Shown: one piece after another, positions 47,201 to 58,997 of the stretch
How positions within the stretch are numbered: position 1 is the stretch's first letter
Layout of the letters: the number at the start of each line of letters is the position of its first letter
Origin: Sambucus nigra
Lineage: Eukaryota > Streptophyta > Magnoliopsida > Dipsacales > Adoxaceae
Assembly (NCBI GenBank): GCA_949130495.1
Contig: OX422211.1
Span: 398,469,049-398,533,048 of the forward strand
Direction of reading: 5' to 3'
DNA: 64,000 nt
Translations under genes and position numbers: made by a program
The notes under the pieces: model-generated
Told to the model about the DNA's origin: nothing
The model's database searches: none
Seen by the model: the letters and a program-made list of their open reading frames with translations, nothing else

Positions 47201-49282
47201 TGCAAATTACCATAGTACTCTCAAACCGGGAGATCCACGGCTATGGGGTCAGTTCTTACGAGTTACGTTGGTCCCGTGGGAAGTGTGTTGCCACCCACGG
47301 GGCCGTTCGGGGACTGTTTCGAGTTTTCACATTTTAACGCCATGTTTTTAAGGTTAAGTCTAGAAATACGCAAATTACCATCTTATTCTCGAACCGAGAG
47401 ACCCGCGGCTGCGGGGTTAGTTCCTACGAGTTATGTTGGTCCTGTGGGAGGTGTTGGTGCCACCCACGGGGCCGTTCGGGGGTTGTTTCGAGGTTTCACC
47501 TTTTAACGCCATGTTTTGCTTAAGTCTAGAAATACACAAATTACCGTCGTATTCTCAAACCGGGAGACCCGCGACTGCGGGGTCAGTTCCTACGAGTTAC
47601 GTTGGTCCCGTGGGAGGTGCTGGTAACACCCACGGGGTCGTTCGGGGGCTGTTTCGAGTTTTCACCCTCTAACGCCATGTTTTTAAGCCTAATTCTATAA
47701 ACAAGGAAATTACTGTCGTATTCTCAAACCGGGAGATCGGCGGCTGCGGGGTCAATTCCTACGAGTTACGTTGGTCCCGTGGGAGGTGTTGGTGCCACCC
47801 ACGGGACGGTTCAGGGACTATTTCGAGTTTTCACCTTTTAACGCCATGTTTTCAAGCTTAAGTCTAGAAATATGCAAATTACCGTCTTATTCTCAAACCG
47901 AGAGACCCGCGGCTGCGGAGTCAGTTCCTACGAGTTACGTTGGTCCTGTGGGACGTGTTGGTGCCACCCACGGGGTCGTTCGGGGATTGTTTCGAGTTTT
48001 CACCTTTTAACGCCACGTTTTGCTTAAGTCTAAAAATACCCAAATTACCATCGTACTCTCAAACCGAGAGACCCGTGGCTGTGGGGTCAGTTCCTACGAG
48101 TTACGTTGGTCCCATGGGAGGTGTTGGTGCCACCCATGGGGCCGGTCTGGGGCTGTTTCGTGTTTTCACCTTTTAACGCCATGTTTTGCTTAAGTCTAGA
48201 AATACGCAAATTACGGTCGTATTCTCAAACCGGCAGACCCTCGGCTGCGGGGTCAGTTCCTATGAGTTACGTTGGTCCCGTGGGTGGTGTTGGTGCCACC
48301 CACGGGGCCGTTCGGGGGTTGTTTCGAGTTTTCACCTTTTAACGCCATATTTTTAAGCCTAAGTCTAGAAATTCGCAAATTATCGTCGTATTCTCAAACC
48401 GGGAGACCCGCTACTGCGGGGTCTGTTCTTACGAGTTACGTTGGCCCTGTGGGAGGTGTTGGTGCCACCCACTGTGCCGTTCGGGGGCTGTTTCGAGTTT
48501 TCACCTTTTAACGCCATGTCTTGCTTAAGTCTAGAAATATGCAAATTACCGTCGTATTCTTAAACCGGGAGACCCTCGGCTGCGGGGCCAGTTCCTACGT
48601 GTTACATTGGTCCTGTGGGAGGTGTTGGTGCCACCCACGGAGCCGTTCGGGGGCTGTTTCGAATTTTCACGTTTTAACGCCGTGTTTTTAAGCTTAAGTC
48701 TAGAAATACGCAAATTACCGTCGTATTCTCAAACCGAGAAACCCGCGGCTGCGGGGTCAGTTCCTACGAGTTACGTTGGTCCGGTGGGAGGTGTTGGTTC
48801 CACCCACGGGACCGTTCGGAGGCTGTTTCGAGTTTTCACCCTCTAACGCCATGTTTTTAAGCCTAAGTCTAGAAATACGCAAATTACCGTCGTATTCTCA
48901 AATCGGGAGACCCGCGGCTGCGGGGTCAATTCCTACGAGTTACGTTTGTCCCGTGGGAGGTGCTAGTCCCACCCACGGGGCCGTTCGGGGGCTGTTTCGA
49001 GTTTTCACCCTCTAACGCCATGTTTTTAAGCCTAAGTCTTGAAACAAGCAAATTACTGTCGTATTCTCAAACTGGGAGATCCGCGGGTGCGGGGTCAATT
49101 CCTACGAGTTACGTTTGTCCCGTGGGAGGTCTTGGTGCCACCCACGGGGCCGTTTAGGGACTATTTCGAGTTTTCACCTTTTAACGCCATGTTTTTAAGC
49201 TTAAGTCTAGAAATACGCAAATTACCGTTTTATTCTCAAACCGAGAGATCCGCGGCCGCGGAGTCAGTTCCTACGAGTTACG
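47200..49282 (+). repeat. Block G, left part: diverged monomers
   Basis: About 12 monomers without an obvious short HOR. The monomer near 47243 has an irregular GTCCCGTGGGAAGTGTGTTGCC segment, and a similar GTGGGAGGTGTGTTGCC lies near 51975. Together with matching neighbours (47433 and 52135) this suggests an old repeat at about 4.7 kb. The CCCATGGGGCCGGTCTGGGG monomer at 48106 resembles that at 50959. Confidence 0.6.
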
Positions 49283-51290
49283 TTGGTCCTGTGGGAGGAG
49301 TTGGTGCCACCCACAGGGCCGTTTGGGGGTTGTATTGGGTTTTCACCTTTTAACGCCATGTTTTGCTTAAGTCTAGAAATACACAAATTACAGTCGTATT
49401 CTGAAAACGGGAGACCCTCGGCTGCGGGGTCAGTTCCTACGAGTTATGTTGGTCCCATGGGAGTGTTGGTGCCACCCACGGGGCCGTTCGGGGGTTGTTT
49501 CGAGTTTTCACCTTTTAACGCCATGTTTTGCTTAAGTCTAGAAATACGCAAATTACCGTCGTATTCTGAAACCGAGAAACCCGCGGCTGCGGGGTCAGTT
49601 CCTACGAGTTACGTTGGTCCTGTGGGTGGTGTTGGTGCCACCCAAAGGGCCGTTCGGGGGCTATTTTGAGTTTTCACCCTCTAACGTCATGTTTTTAAGC
49701 CTAAGTCTAGAAATTAGCAAATTACTGTCATATTCTCAAATCGGGAGACCCGCGACTGTGGGGTCAGTTCCTACGAGTTACGTTTGTCCCGTGGGAGGTG
49801 TTAGTGCCACCCACGGGGCCGTTCAGGGACTGTTTCGAGTTTTCACCTTTTAACGCCATGTTTTTAAGCTTAAGTCTAGAAATACGCAAATTACCATTTT
49901 ATTCTCAAACCGAGAGACCCGCGGCTGTGGGGTCAGTTCCTACGAGTTACGTTGGTCCTGTGGGAGGTGTTGGTGCCACCCACGGGGCCGTTCGGGTGTT
50001 GTTTTGAGTTTTCACCTTTTAACGCCATGTTTTGCTTAAGTCTAGAAATACGCAAATTACCATCGTATTCTAAAACCGGTAGACCCTCGACTGCGGGGTC
50101 AGTTCCTACGAGTTACGTTGGTCCTGTGGGAGGTGTTGGTGCCACCCACGGGGCCGTTCGGGGGCTGTTTCGAGTTTTCACCCTCCAACGCCATGTTTTT
50201 AAGCCTAAGTCTAGAAATTAGAAATTACTGTCATATTCTCAAATCGGGAGACCCGGGACTGTGGGGTCAGTTCCTGCGAGTTACGTTTGTCCCGTGGGAG
50301 GTGTTGGTGCCACCCACGGGGCCGTTCAGGGACTGTTTCGAGTTTTCACCTTTTAACGCCATGTTTTTAAGCTTAAGTCTAGAAATACGCAAATTACTAT
50401 TTTATTCTCAAACCGAGAGACCCGCGGCTGTGGGGTCAGTTCCTACGAGTTATGTTAGTCCCATGGGAGGTGTTGGTGCCACCCACGGGGCCGTTCGGGG
50501 ATTGTTTCGAGTTTTCACCTTTTAACGCCATGTTTTGCTTAAGTCTAGAAATACGCAAATTACCGTCGTATTCTCAAATCGGGAGACCCGTGAATGCGGG
50601 GTCAGTTCCTACGAGTTACGTTGGTCCCGTGGGAGGTGTTGGTGCCACCCACGGGCCCGTTCGGGGGCTGTTTCGAGTTTTCACCCTTTAACGCCATGTT
50701 TTTAAGCCTAAGTCTAGAAATAAGAAAATTACTGTCGTATTCTTAAACCGGGAGACCCACGGCTGCGAGGTGAGTTCCTACGAGTTACGTTGGTCCCGTG
50801 GGAGGTGTTGGTGCCACCCACGGGGCCGTTTGGGGGCTTTTTCGAGTTTTCACCCTCTAACGTCATGTTTTTAAGCCTAAGTCTAGAAATACACAAATTA
50901 CCATCGTATTCTCAAACTAGGAGACCCGCGGCAGCATGGTCAGTTCCTACGAGTTACGTTGGTCCTGTGGGAGGTGTTGGTGCCACCCATGGGGCCGGTC
51001 TGGGGCCGTTTCGTGTTTTCACCTTTTAATGCCATGTTTTGCTTAAGTCTAGAAATTCGCAAATTATCATCGTATTCTCAAACCGGGAGACCCGGGACTG
51101 CGGGGTCAGTTCTTACGAGTTACGTTAACCTTGTGGGAGGTGTTGGTGCCACCCACGGTGCCGTTAGGGGGCTGTTTCGAGTTTTCACCTTTTAACGACA
51201 TGTTTTGCTTAAGTCTAGAAATATGCAAATTACCGTCGTATTCTCAAACTGAGAAACCCGCTGCTGCGGGGTCAGTTCCTACGAGTTACG
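49283..51290 (+). repeat. Old diverged copy (I0) of the block I unit, without the 5-mer duplication
   Basis: Monomer order matches the start of block I. The CCAAAGGGCC / GGGGGCTATTTTGAG monomer at 49614 corresponds to 56318. It is followed by GTTCAGGGACTG (49783), GTTCGGGTGTTG (49952), 50118, 50287, the TTAGTCCCATGGG monomer (50455), 50621, 50790, the GGTCTGGGGCCG monomer (50959) and 51125. Offsets to I1 are about 6,704-6,705 bp. Only one set of the 50621-51290 monomers is present, whereas I1-I2 have two. Confidence 0.78.
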
Positions 51291-52964
51291 TTGGTCTTGT
51301 GGGAGGTGTTGGTGCCACCCACGGGACCGTTCGGAGGCTGTTTCGAGTTTTCACCCTCTAACGCCATGTTTTTAAGCCCAAGTCTAGAAATACGCAAATT
51401 ATCGTCGTATTCTCAAATCGGGAAACCCGTGGCTGCGGGGTTAGTTCCTACGAGTTACGTTGGTAGCGTGGGAGGTGCTGGTGCCACCCACAGGGCCGTT
51501 CGGGGGCTATTTCGAGTTTTCACCCTCTAACGTCATGTTTTTTGGCCTAAGTCTAGAAATACGCAAATTACCGTCGTATTCTCAAATCGGGAGACCCGCG
51601 GCTGTGGGGTCAGTTCCTACGAGTTACGTTGGTCCTGTGGGAGGTGTTGGTGCCACCCACGGGGCCGTTCGGGGGCTGTTTCGAGTTTTCGCCCTCTAAC
51701 ATCATCTTTTTTAGCCTAAGTCTATAAATACGCAAATTACCGTCGTATTCTCAAACCAGGAGACCAGTGGCTGCGGGGTCATTTCCTACGAGTTACGTTG
51801 GTACCGTGGGAGGTGTTGGTGCCACCCACGAGGCCGTTCGGGGGCTGTTTCTAGTTTTCACCCTCTAACGTCATGTTTTTAAACCTAAGTCTAGAAATAT
51901 GCAAATTACCATAGTACTCTAAAACTGGGAGTCCCGCGGGTGTGGGGTTAGTTCCTACGAGTTTCGTTAATCCCGTGGGAGGTGTGTTGCCTCCCACAGG
52001 GCCGTTCGGGGACTGTTTCGAGTTTTCACCTTTTAACGCCATATTTTTAGGCTTAAGTCTAGAAATACGCAAATTACCATCTTATTCTCCAACCGAGAGA
52101 CCCGCGGCTGCGGAGTCTGTTCCTACGAGTTACATTGGTCCTGTGGGAGGTGTTGGTGCCACCCACGGGGCCGTTCGGGGCTTGTTTCGAGTTTTCACCT
52201 TTTAACGCCATGTTTTGCTTAAGTCTAGAAATACGCAAATTACCATCGTACTCTCGAACCGAGAGACCCGCGGTTGTGGGGTCAGTTCCTACGAGTTACG
52301 TTGGTCCTGTGGGAGGTGTTGGTGCCACCCACGGGGCCGTTCGGGGGTTGTTTTGAGTTTTCACCTTTTAACGCCATGTTTTGCTTAAGTCTAGAAATAC
52401 GCAAATTACCGTCGTATTTTGAAATCGGGAGACCCTCGGCTGCGGGGTCAGTTCCTACGAGTTATGTTAGTCCCATGGGAGGTGTTGGTGCCACCCACGG
52501 GGCCGTTCGGGGGTTGTTTCGAGTTTTCACCTTTTAACGCCATGTTTTGCTTAAGTCTATAAATATGAAAATTGCCGTAGTACTCTCAAACCGGGAGACC
52601 CACGGCTGTGGGGTCAGTTCCTACGAGTTACGTTGGTCGTGTGGGAGGTGTTGGTGCAACCCACGGGGCCGTTCGGGGGTTGTTTTGAGTTTTCACCTTT
52701 TAACGCCATGTTTTTCTTAAGTCTAGAAATACGCAAATTACGGTCGTATTCTGAAACCGGGAGACCCTCGGCTGCGGGGTCAGTTCCTACGAGTTATGTT
52801 GGTCCCATGGGAGGTGTTGGTGCCACCCACGGGGCCGTTCGGGGGTTGTTTCGAGTTTTCACCTTTTAACGCCATGTTTTGCTTAAGTCTAGAAATACGT
52901 AAATTATCGTCGTATTCTCAAATCGGGAGACCCGCGACTGCGGGGTCAGTTCCTACGAATTACG
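51291..52964 (+). repeat. Block G, right part: diverged monomers
   Basis: About ten monomers of mixed classes with no clear internal period. Variants near 52633 (TGCAACCCACGG) and 52796 (GTCCCATGGGAGG) resemble block I monomers p (55986) and w (57160). An antisense open frame of 73 codons at 51851-52072 is only the satellite read backwards and is not annotated as a gene. Confidence 0.6.
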
Positions 52965-54307
52965 TTGGTCCCGTGGGAGGTGTTGGTACCACCCACGGGG
53001 CCGTTCGGGGGCTGTTTCGAGTTTTCACCCTCTAACTCCATGTTTTCAAGCCTAAGTCTTGAAATAAGCAAATTACTGTCGTATTCTCAAACTAGGAAAC
53101 CTACGGCTGTGGGGTCAGTTCCTACGAGTTACGTTGGTCCCGTGGGAGGTGTTGGTGCCACCCACGGGGCCGTTCGGGGGATTTTTTGAGTTTTCACCCT
53201 CTAACGTCATGTTTTTAAGCCTAAGTCTAGAAATACGCAAATTACCGTAGTACTCTCAAACTAGGAGACCCGCGGCAGTGTGGTCAGTTCCTACGAGTTA
53301 CGTTGGTCCCGTGGGAGGTGTTGGTGCCACCCACGGGGCCGTTCTAGGGTTGTTTCGTGTTTTCACCTTTTAACGCCATGTTTTGCTTAAGTCTAGAAAT
53401 AAGAAAATTACCATCGTATTCTCAAACCGGGAGACCCTCAGTTGCGGGGTCAGTTCCTACGAGTTACGCTGGTCCCGTAGGTGGTGTTGGTGCCACCCAC
53501 GGGGCCGTTCGGGGGCTGTTTCGAGTTTTCACCCTCTAACACAATGTTTTTAAGCCTAGGTCTAGAAATACGAAAATTATCATCGTATTCTCAAACCGGG
53601 AGACCCCCGGCTCCGGGGTCAGTTCTTATGAGTTACGTTGGTCCTGTGGGAGGTGTTGGTGCCACCCACGGGTCCGTTCAGGGGCTGTTTCGAGTTTTCA
53701 CCTTTTAACTCCATGTTTTGCTTAAGTCTAGATATATGCAAATTACCGTCGTATTCTCAAACCGAGAAACCCGGGGCTGCGGGGTCAGTTCCTACGAGTT
53801 ACGTTGGTCCAGTGGGAGGTGTTGGTGCCACCCACAGGGCCGTTTGGGGGCTTTTTCGAGTTTTCACCCTCTAACGTCATGTTTTTAAGCCTAAGTCTAG
53901 AAATACGCAAATTACCGTTGTATTCTCAAACTGGGAAACCTACGGCTGCGGGGTCAGTTCCTACGAGTTACGTTGGTCCCGTGGGAGGTGTTGGTGCCAC
54001 CCACGGGGCCGTTCGGGGGATTTTTTGAGTTTTCACCCTCTAACGTCATGTTTTTAAGCCTAAGTCTAGAAATACGCAAATTACCGTAGTACTCTTAAAC
54101 TAGGAGACCCGCGGCAGTGTGGTCAGTTCCTACGAGTTACGTTGGTCCCGTGGGAGGTGTTGGTGCCACCCACGGGGCCGTTTTAGGGTTGTTTCGTGTT
54201 TTCACCTTTTAACGCCATGTTTTGCTTAAGTCTAGAAATACGTAAATTATCGTCGTATTCTCAAATCGGGAGACCCGCGACTGCGGGGTCAGTTCCTACG
54301 AATTACG
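52965..54307 (+). repeat. Block H, unit H1: 8 monomers, 1,343 bp
   Basis: Order a-b-c-d-e-f-b'-c' with starts 52965, 53134, 53303, 53469, 53638, 53804, 53973 and 54142. Types b and b' carry GGGGGATTTTTTGAG. Types c and c' carry TCTAGGGTTG or TTTAGGGTTG. The internal b-c pair repeat gives alternating spacings of 839 bp and 504 bp between ATTTTTT monomers. Confidence 0.88.
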
Positions 54308-55650
54308 TTGGTCCCGTGGGAGGTGTTGGTACCACCCACGGGGCCGTTCGGGGGCTGTTTCGAGTTTTCACCCTCTAACTCCATGTTTTCAAGCCTAAGT
54401 CTAGAAATAAGCAAATTACTGTCGTATTCTCAAACTAGGAAACCTACGGCTGTGGGGTCAGTTCCTACGAGTTACGTTGGTCCCGTGGGAGGTGTTGGTG
54501 CCACCCACGGGACCGTTCGGGGGATTTTTTGAGTTTTCACCCTCTAACGTCATGTTTTTAAGCCTAAGTCTAGAAATACGCAAATTACCGTAGTACTCTC
54601 AAACTAGGAGACCCGCGGCAGTGTGGTCAGTTCCTACGAGTTACGTTGGTCCCGTGGGAGGTGTTGGTGCCACCCACGGGGCCGTTCTAGGGTTGTTTCG
54701 TGTTTTCACCTTTTAACGCCATGTTTTGCTTAAGTCTAGAAATAAGAAAATTACCATCGTATTCTCAAACCGGGAGACCCTCAGTTGCGGGGTCAGTTCC
54801 TACGAGTTACGCTGGTCCCGTAGGTGGTGTTGGTGCCACCCACGGGGCCGTTCGGGGGCTGTTTCGAGTTTTCACCCTCTAACACAATGTTTTTAAGCCT
54901 AGGTCTAGAAATACGAAAATTATCATCGTATTCTCAAACCGGGAGACCCCCGGCTCCGGGGTCAGTTCCTATGAGTTACGTTGGTCCTGTGGGAGGTGTT
55001 GGTGCCACCCACGGGTCCGTTCAGGGGCTGTTTCGAGTTTTCACCTTTTAACTCCATGTTTTGCTTAAGTCTAGATATATGCAAATTACCGTCGTATTCT
55101 CAAACCGAGAAACCCGGGGCTGCGGGGTCAGTTCCTTCGAGTTACGTTGGTCCAGTGGGAGGTGTTGGTGCCACCCACAGGGCCGTTTGGGGGCTTTTTC
55201 GAGTTTTCACCCTCTAACGTCATGTTTTTAAGCCTAAGTCTAGAAATACACAAATTACCGTTGTATTCTCAAACTGGGAAACCTACGGCTGCGGGGTCAG
55301 TTCCTACGAGTTACGTTGGTCCCGTGGGAGGTGTTGGTGCCACCCACGGGGCCGTTCGGGGGATTTTTTGAGTTTTCACCCTCTAACGTCATGTTTTTAA
55401 GCCTAAGTCTAGAAATACGCAAATTACCGTAGTACTCTTAAACTAGGAGACCCGCGGCAGTGTGGTCAGTTCCTACGAGTTACGTTGGTCCCGTGGGAGG
55501 TGTTGGTGCCACCCACGGGGCCGTTTTAGGGTTGTTTCGTGTTTTCACCTTTTAATGCCATGTTTTGCTTAAGTCTAGAAATAAGAAAATTACCATCGTA
55601 TTCTCAAACCGGGAGACCCTCAGTTGCGGGGTCAGTTCCTATGAGTTACG
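54308..55650 (+). repeat. Block H, unit H2: 8 monomers, 1,343 bp
   Basis: Repeats H1 at a constant 1,343 bp offset (54308, 54477, 54646, 54812, 54981, 55147, 55316, 55485). It keeps the c versus c' difference (TTCTAGGG versus TTTTAGGG), so the whole 8-mer was copied as one unit. Confidence 0.88.
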
Positions 55651-55985
55651 CTGGTCCCATAGGTGGTGTTGGTGCCACCCACGGGGCCGTTCGGGGGATG
55701 TTTCGAGTTTTCACCCTCTAACACAATGTTTTTAAGCCTATGTCTAGAAATACGAAAATTATCATCGTATTCTCAAACCGGGAGACCCGCGGCTCCGGGG
55801 TCAGTTCCTATGAGTTACGTTGGTCCTGTGGGAGGTGTTGGTGCCACCCACGGGTCCGTTCAGGGGCTGTTTCGAGTTTTCACCTTTTAACGCCATGTTT
55901 TGCTTAAGTCTAGATATACGTAAATTACTGTCGTATTCTCAAACCGAGAAACCCGCGACTGCGGGGTCAGTTCCTACGAGTTACG
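55651..55985 (+). repeat. Block H, partial third unit, starting at type d
   Basis: After c' at 55485 the array continues with d (55651) and e (55820) instead of a. This means the copy rejoined at the inner c-d junction, using the b-c pair repeat as the exchange site. It then passes into block I at 55986. Confidence 0.8.
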
Positions 55986-58900
55986 TTGGTCCTGTGGGAG
56001 GTGTTCGTGCAACCCACGGGGCCGTTCGGGGGTTGTTTTGAGTTTTCACCTTTTAACGCCATGTTTTGCTTAAGTCTAGAAATACGCAAATTACGGTCGT
56101 ATTCTGAAATCGGGAGACCCTCGGCTGCGGGGTCAGTTCCTACGAGTTACGTTGGTCCTGTGGCAGGTGTTGGTGCCACCCACGGGGCCGTTCGGGGGTT
56201 GTTTCGAGTTTTCACCTTTTATCGCCATGTTTTGCTTAAGTCTAGAAATACGCAAATTACCGTCGTATTCTGAAACCGAGAAACCCGCGGCTGCGGGGTC
56301 AGTTCCTACGAGTTACGTTGGTCCTGTGGGTGGTGTTGGTGCCACCCAAGGGGCCGTTCGGGGGCTATTTTGAGTTTTCTCCCTCTAACGTCATGTTTTT
56401 AAGCCTAAGTCTAGAAATTAGCAAATTACTATCATATTCTCAAATCGGGAGACCCGCGACTGTGGGGTCAGTTCCTACGAGTTACCTTTGTCCCGTGGGA
56501 GGTGTTGGTGCCACCCACGGGGCCGTTCAGGGACTGTTTCGAGTTTTCACCTTTTAACGCCATGTTTTTAAGCTTAAGTCTAGAAATACGCAAATTACCA
56601 TTTTATTCTCAAACCGAGAGACCCGCGGCTGTGGGGTCAGTTCCTACGAGTTACGTTGGTCCTGTGGGAGGTGTTGGTGCCACCCACGGGGCCGTTCGGG
56701 TGTTGTTTTGAGTTTTCACCTTTTAACGCCATGTTTTGCTTAAGTCTAGAAATACGCAAATTACTGTCGTATTCTAAAACCGGTAGACCCTCGACTGCGG
56801 GGTCAGTTCCTACGAGTTACGTTGGTCCCGTGGGAGGTGTTGGTGCCACCCACGGGGCCGTTCGGGGGCTGTTTCGAGTTTTCACCCTCTAACGCCATGT
56901 TTTTAAGACTAAGTCTAGAAATTAGCAAATTACTGTCATATTCTCAAATCGGGAGACCCGCGACTGTGGGGTCAGTTCCTACGAGTTACGTTTGTCCCGT
57001 GGGAGGTGTTGGTGCCACCCACGGGGCCGTTCTGGGACTGTTTCGAGTTTTCACCTTTTAACGCCATGTTTTTAAGCTTAAGTCTAGAAATACGCAAATT
57101 ACCATTTTATTCTCAAACCGAGAGACCCGCGGCTGTGGGGTCAGTTCCTACGAGTTATGTTAGTCCCATGGGAGGTGTTGGTGCCACCCACGAGGTCGTT
57201 CGGGGGTTGTTTCGAGTTTTCACCTTTTAACGCCATGTTTTGCTTAAGTCTAGAAATACGCTAATTACCGTCGTATTCTCAAATCGGGAGACCCGCGAAT
57301 GCGGGGTCAGTTCCTACGAGTTACGTTGGTCCCGTGGGAGGTGTTGGTGCCACCCACGGGGCCGTTCGGGGGCTGTTTCGAGTTTTCACCCTTTAACGCC
57401 ATGTTTTTAAGCCTAAGTCTAGAAATAAGCAAATTACTGTCGTATTCTCAAACCGGGAGACCCACGGCTGCGGGGTGAGTTCCTACGAGTTACGTTGGTC
57501 CCGTGGGAGGTGTTGGTGCCACCCACGGGGCCGTTTGGGGGCTTTTTCGAGTTTTCACCCTCTAACGTCATGTTTTTAAGCCTAAGTCTAGAAATACGCA
57601 AATTACCATCGTATTCTCAAACTAGGAGACCCGCGGCAGCATGGTCAGTTCCTACGAGTTACGTTGGTCCTGTGGGAGGTGTTGGTGCCACCCATGGGGC
57701 CAGTCTGGGGCCGTTTCGTGTTTTCTCCTTTTAACGCCATGTCTTGCTTAAGTCTAGAAATTCGCAAATTATCATCGTATTCTCAAACCGGGAGACCCGC
57801 GACTGCGGGGTCAGTTCTTACGAGTTACGTTGACCCTGTGGAAGGTGTTGGTGCCACCCACGGTGCCGTTAGGGGGCTGTTTCGAGTTTTCACCTTTTAA
57901 CGACATGTTTTGCTTAAGTCTAGAAATATTCAAATTACCGTCGTATTCTCAAACTGAGAAACCCGCTGCTGCGGGGTCAGTTCCTACGAGTTACGTTGGT
58001 CCTGTGGGAGGTGTTGGTGCCACCCACGGGTCCGTTCAGGGGCTGTTTCGAGTTTTCACCTTTTAACGCCATGTTTTGCTTAAGTCTAGATATACGTAAA
58101 TTACCGTCGTATTCTCAAACCGAGAAACCCGCGGCTGCGGGGTCAGTTCCTACGAGTTACGTTGGTCCCGTGGGAGGTGTTGGTGCCACCCACGGGGCCG
58201 TTCGGGGGCTGTTTCGAGTTTTCACCCTTTAACGCCATGTTTTTAAGCCTAAGTCTAGAAATAAGCAAATTACTGTCGTATTCTCAAACCGGGAGACCCA
58301 CGGCTGCGGGGTGAGTTCCTACGAGTTACGTTGGTCCCGTGGGAGGTGTTGGTGCCACCCACGGGGCCGTTTGGGGGCTTTTTCGAGTTTTCACCCTCTA
58401 ACGTCATGTTTTTAAGCCTAAGTCTAGAAATACGCAAATTACCATCGTATTCTCAAACTAGGAGACCCGCGGCAGCATGGTCAGTTCCTACGAGTTACGT
58501 TGGTCCTGTGGGAGGTGTTGGTGCCACCCATGGGGCCAGTCTGGGGCCGTTTCGTGTTTTCTCCTTTTAACGCCATGTCTTGCTTAAGTCTAGAAATTCG
58601 CAAATTATCATCGTATTCTCAAACCGGGAGACCCGCGACTGCGGGGTCAGTTCTTACGAGTTACGTTGACCCTGTGGGAGGTGTTGGTGCCACCCACGGT
58701 GCCGTTAGGGGGCTGTTTCGAGTTTTCACCTTTTAACGACATGTTTTGCTTAAGTCTAGAAATATTCAAATTACCGTCGTATTCTCAAACTGAGAAACCC
58801 GCTTCTGCGGGGTCAGTTCCTACGAGTTACGTTGGTCCTGTGGGAGGTGTTGGTGCCACCCACGGGTCCGTTCAGGGGCTGTTTCGAGTTTTCACCTTTT

Positions 58901-58997
58901 AACGCCATGTTTTGCTTAAGTCTAGATATACGTAAATTACCGTCGTATTCTCAAACCGAGAAACCCGCGGCTGCGGGGTCAGTTCCTACGAGTTACG
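55986..58997 (+). repeat. Block I, unit I1: 18 monomers, 3,012 bp
   Basis: Order p-q-r-s-t-u-v-w followed by two tandem sets of x-y-z-aa-bb. Starts are 55986, 56152, 56318, 56487, 56656, 56822, 56991, 57160, then 57326 to 58161 and 58162 to 58997. Type p carries GTTCGTGCAACCC, q carries TGTGGCAGG and TTTTATCGCC, r carries CCCAAGGGG, t carries GTTCGGGTG, y carries GGGGGCTTTTTCG and z carries GGCCAGTCTGGGG. Confidence 0.88.
57326..58997 (+). repeat. Tandem 5-monomer (836 bp) duplication in I1
   Basis: Sets 57326-58161 and 58162-58997 align at exactly 836 bp with very few differences visible (for example GTGGAAGG near 57839 versus GTGGGAGG). The last monomer (bb) of each set contains AAGTCTAGATATACGTAAATT. 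The old copy I0 has a single set, so the duplication is derived. Confidence 0.9.

Noticed and set aside
51851..52072. A 73-codon open frame on the minus strand
   Set aside because: It is antisense to satellite monomers, with no homologous feature and no neighbouring unique sequence. It exists because of local substitutions.
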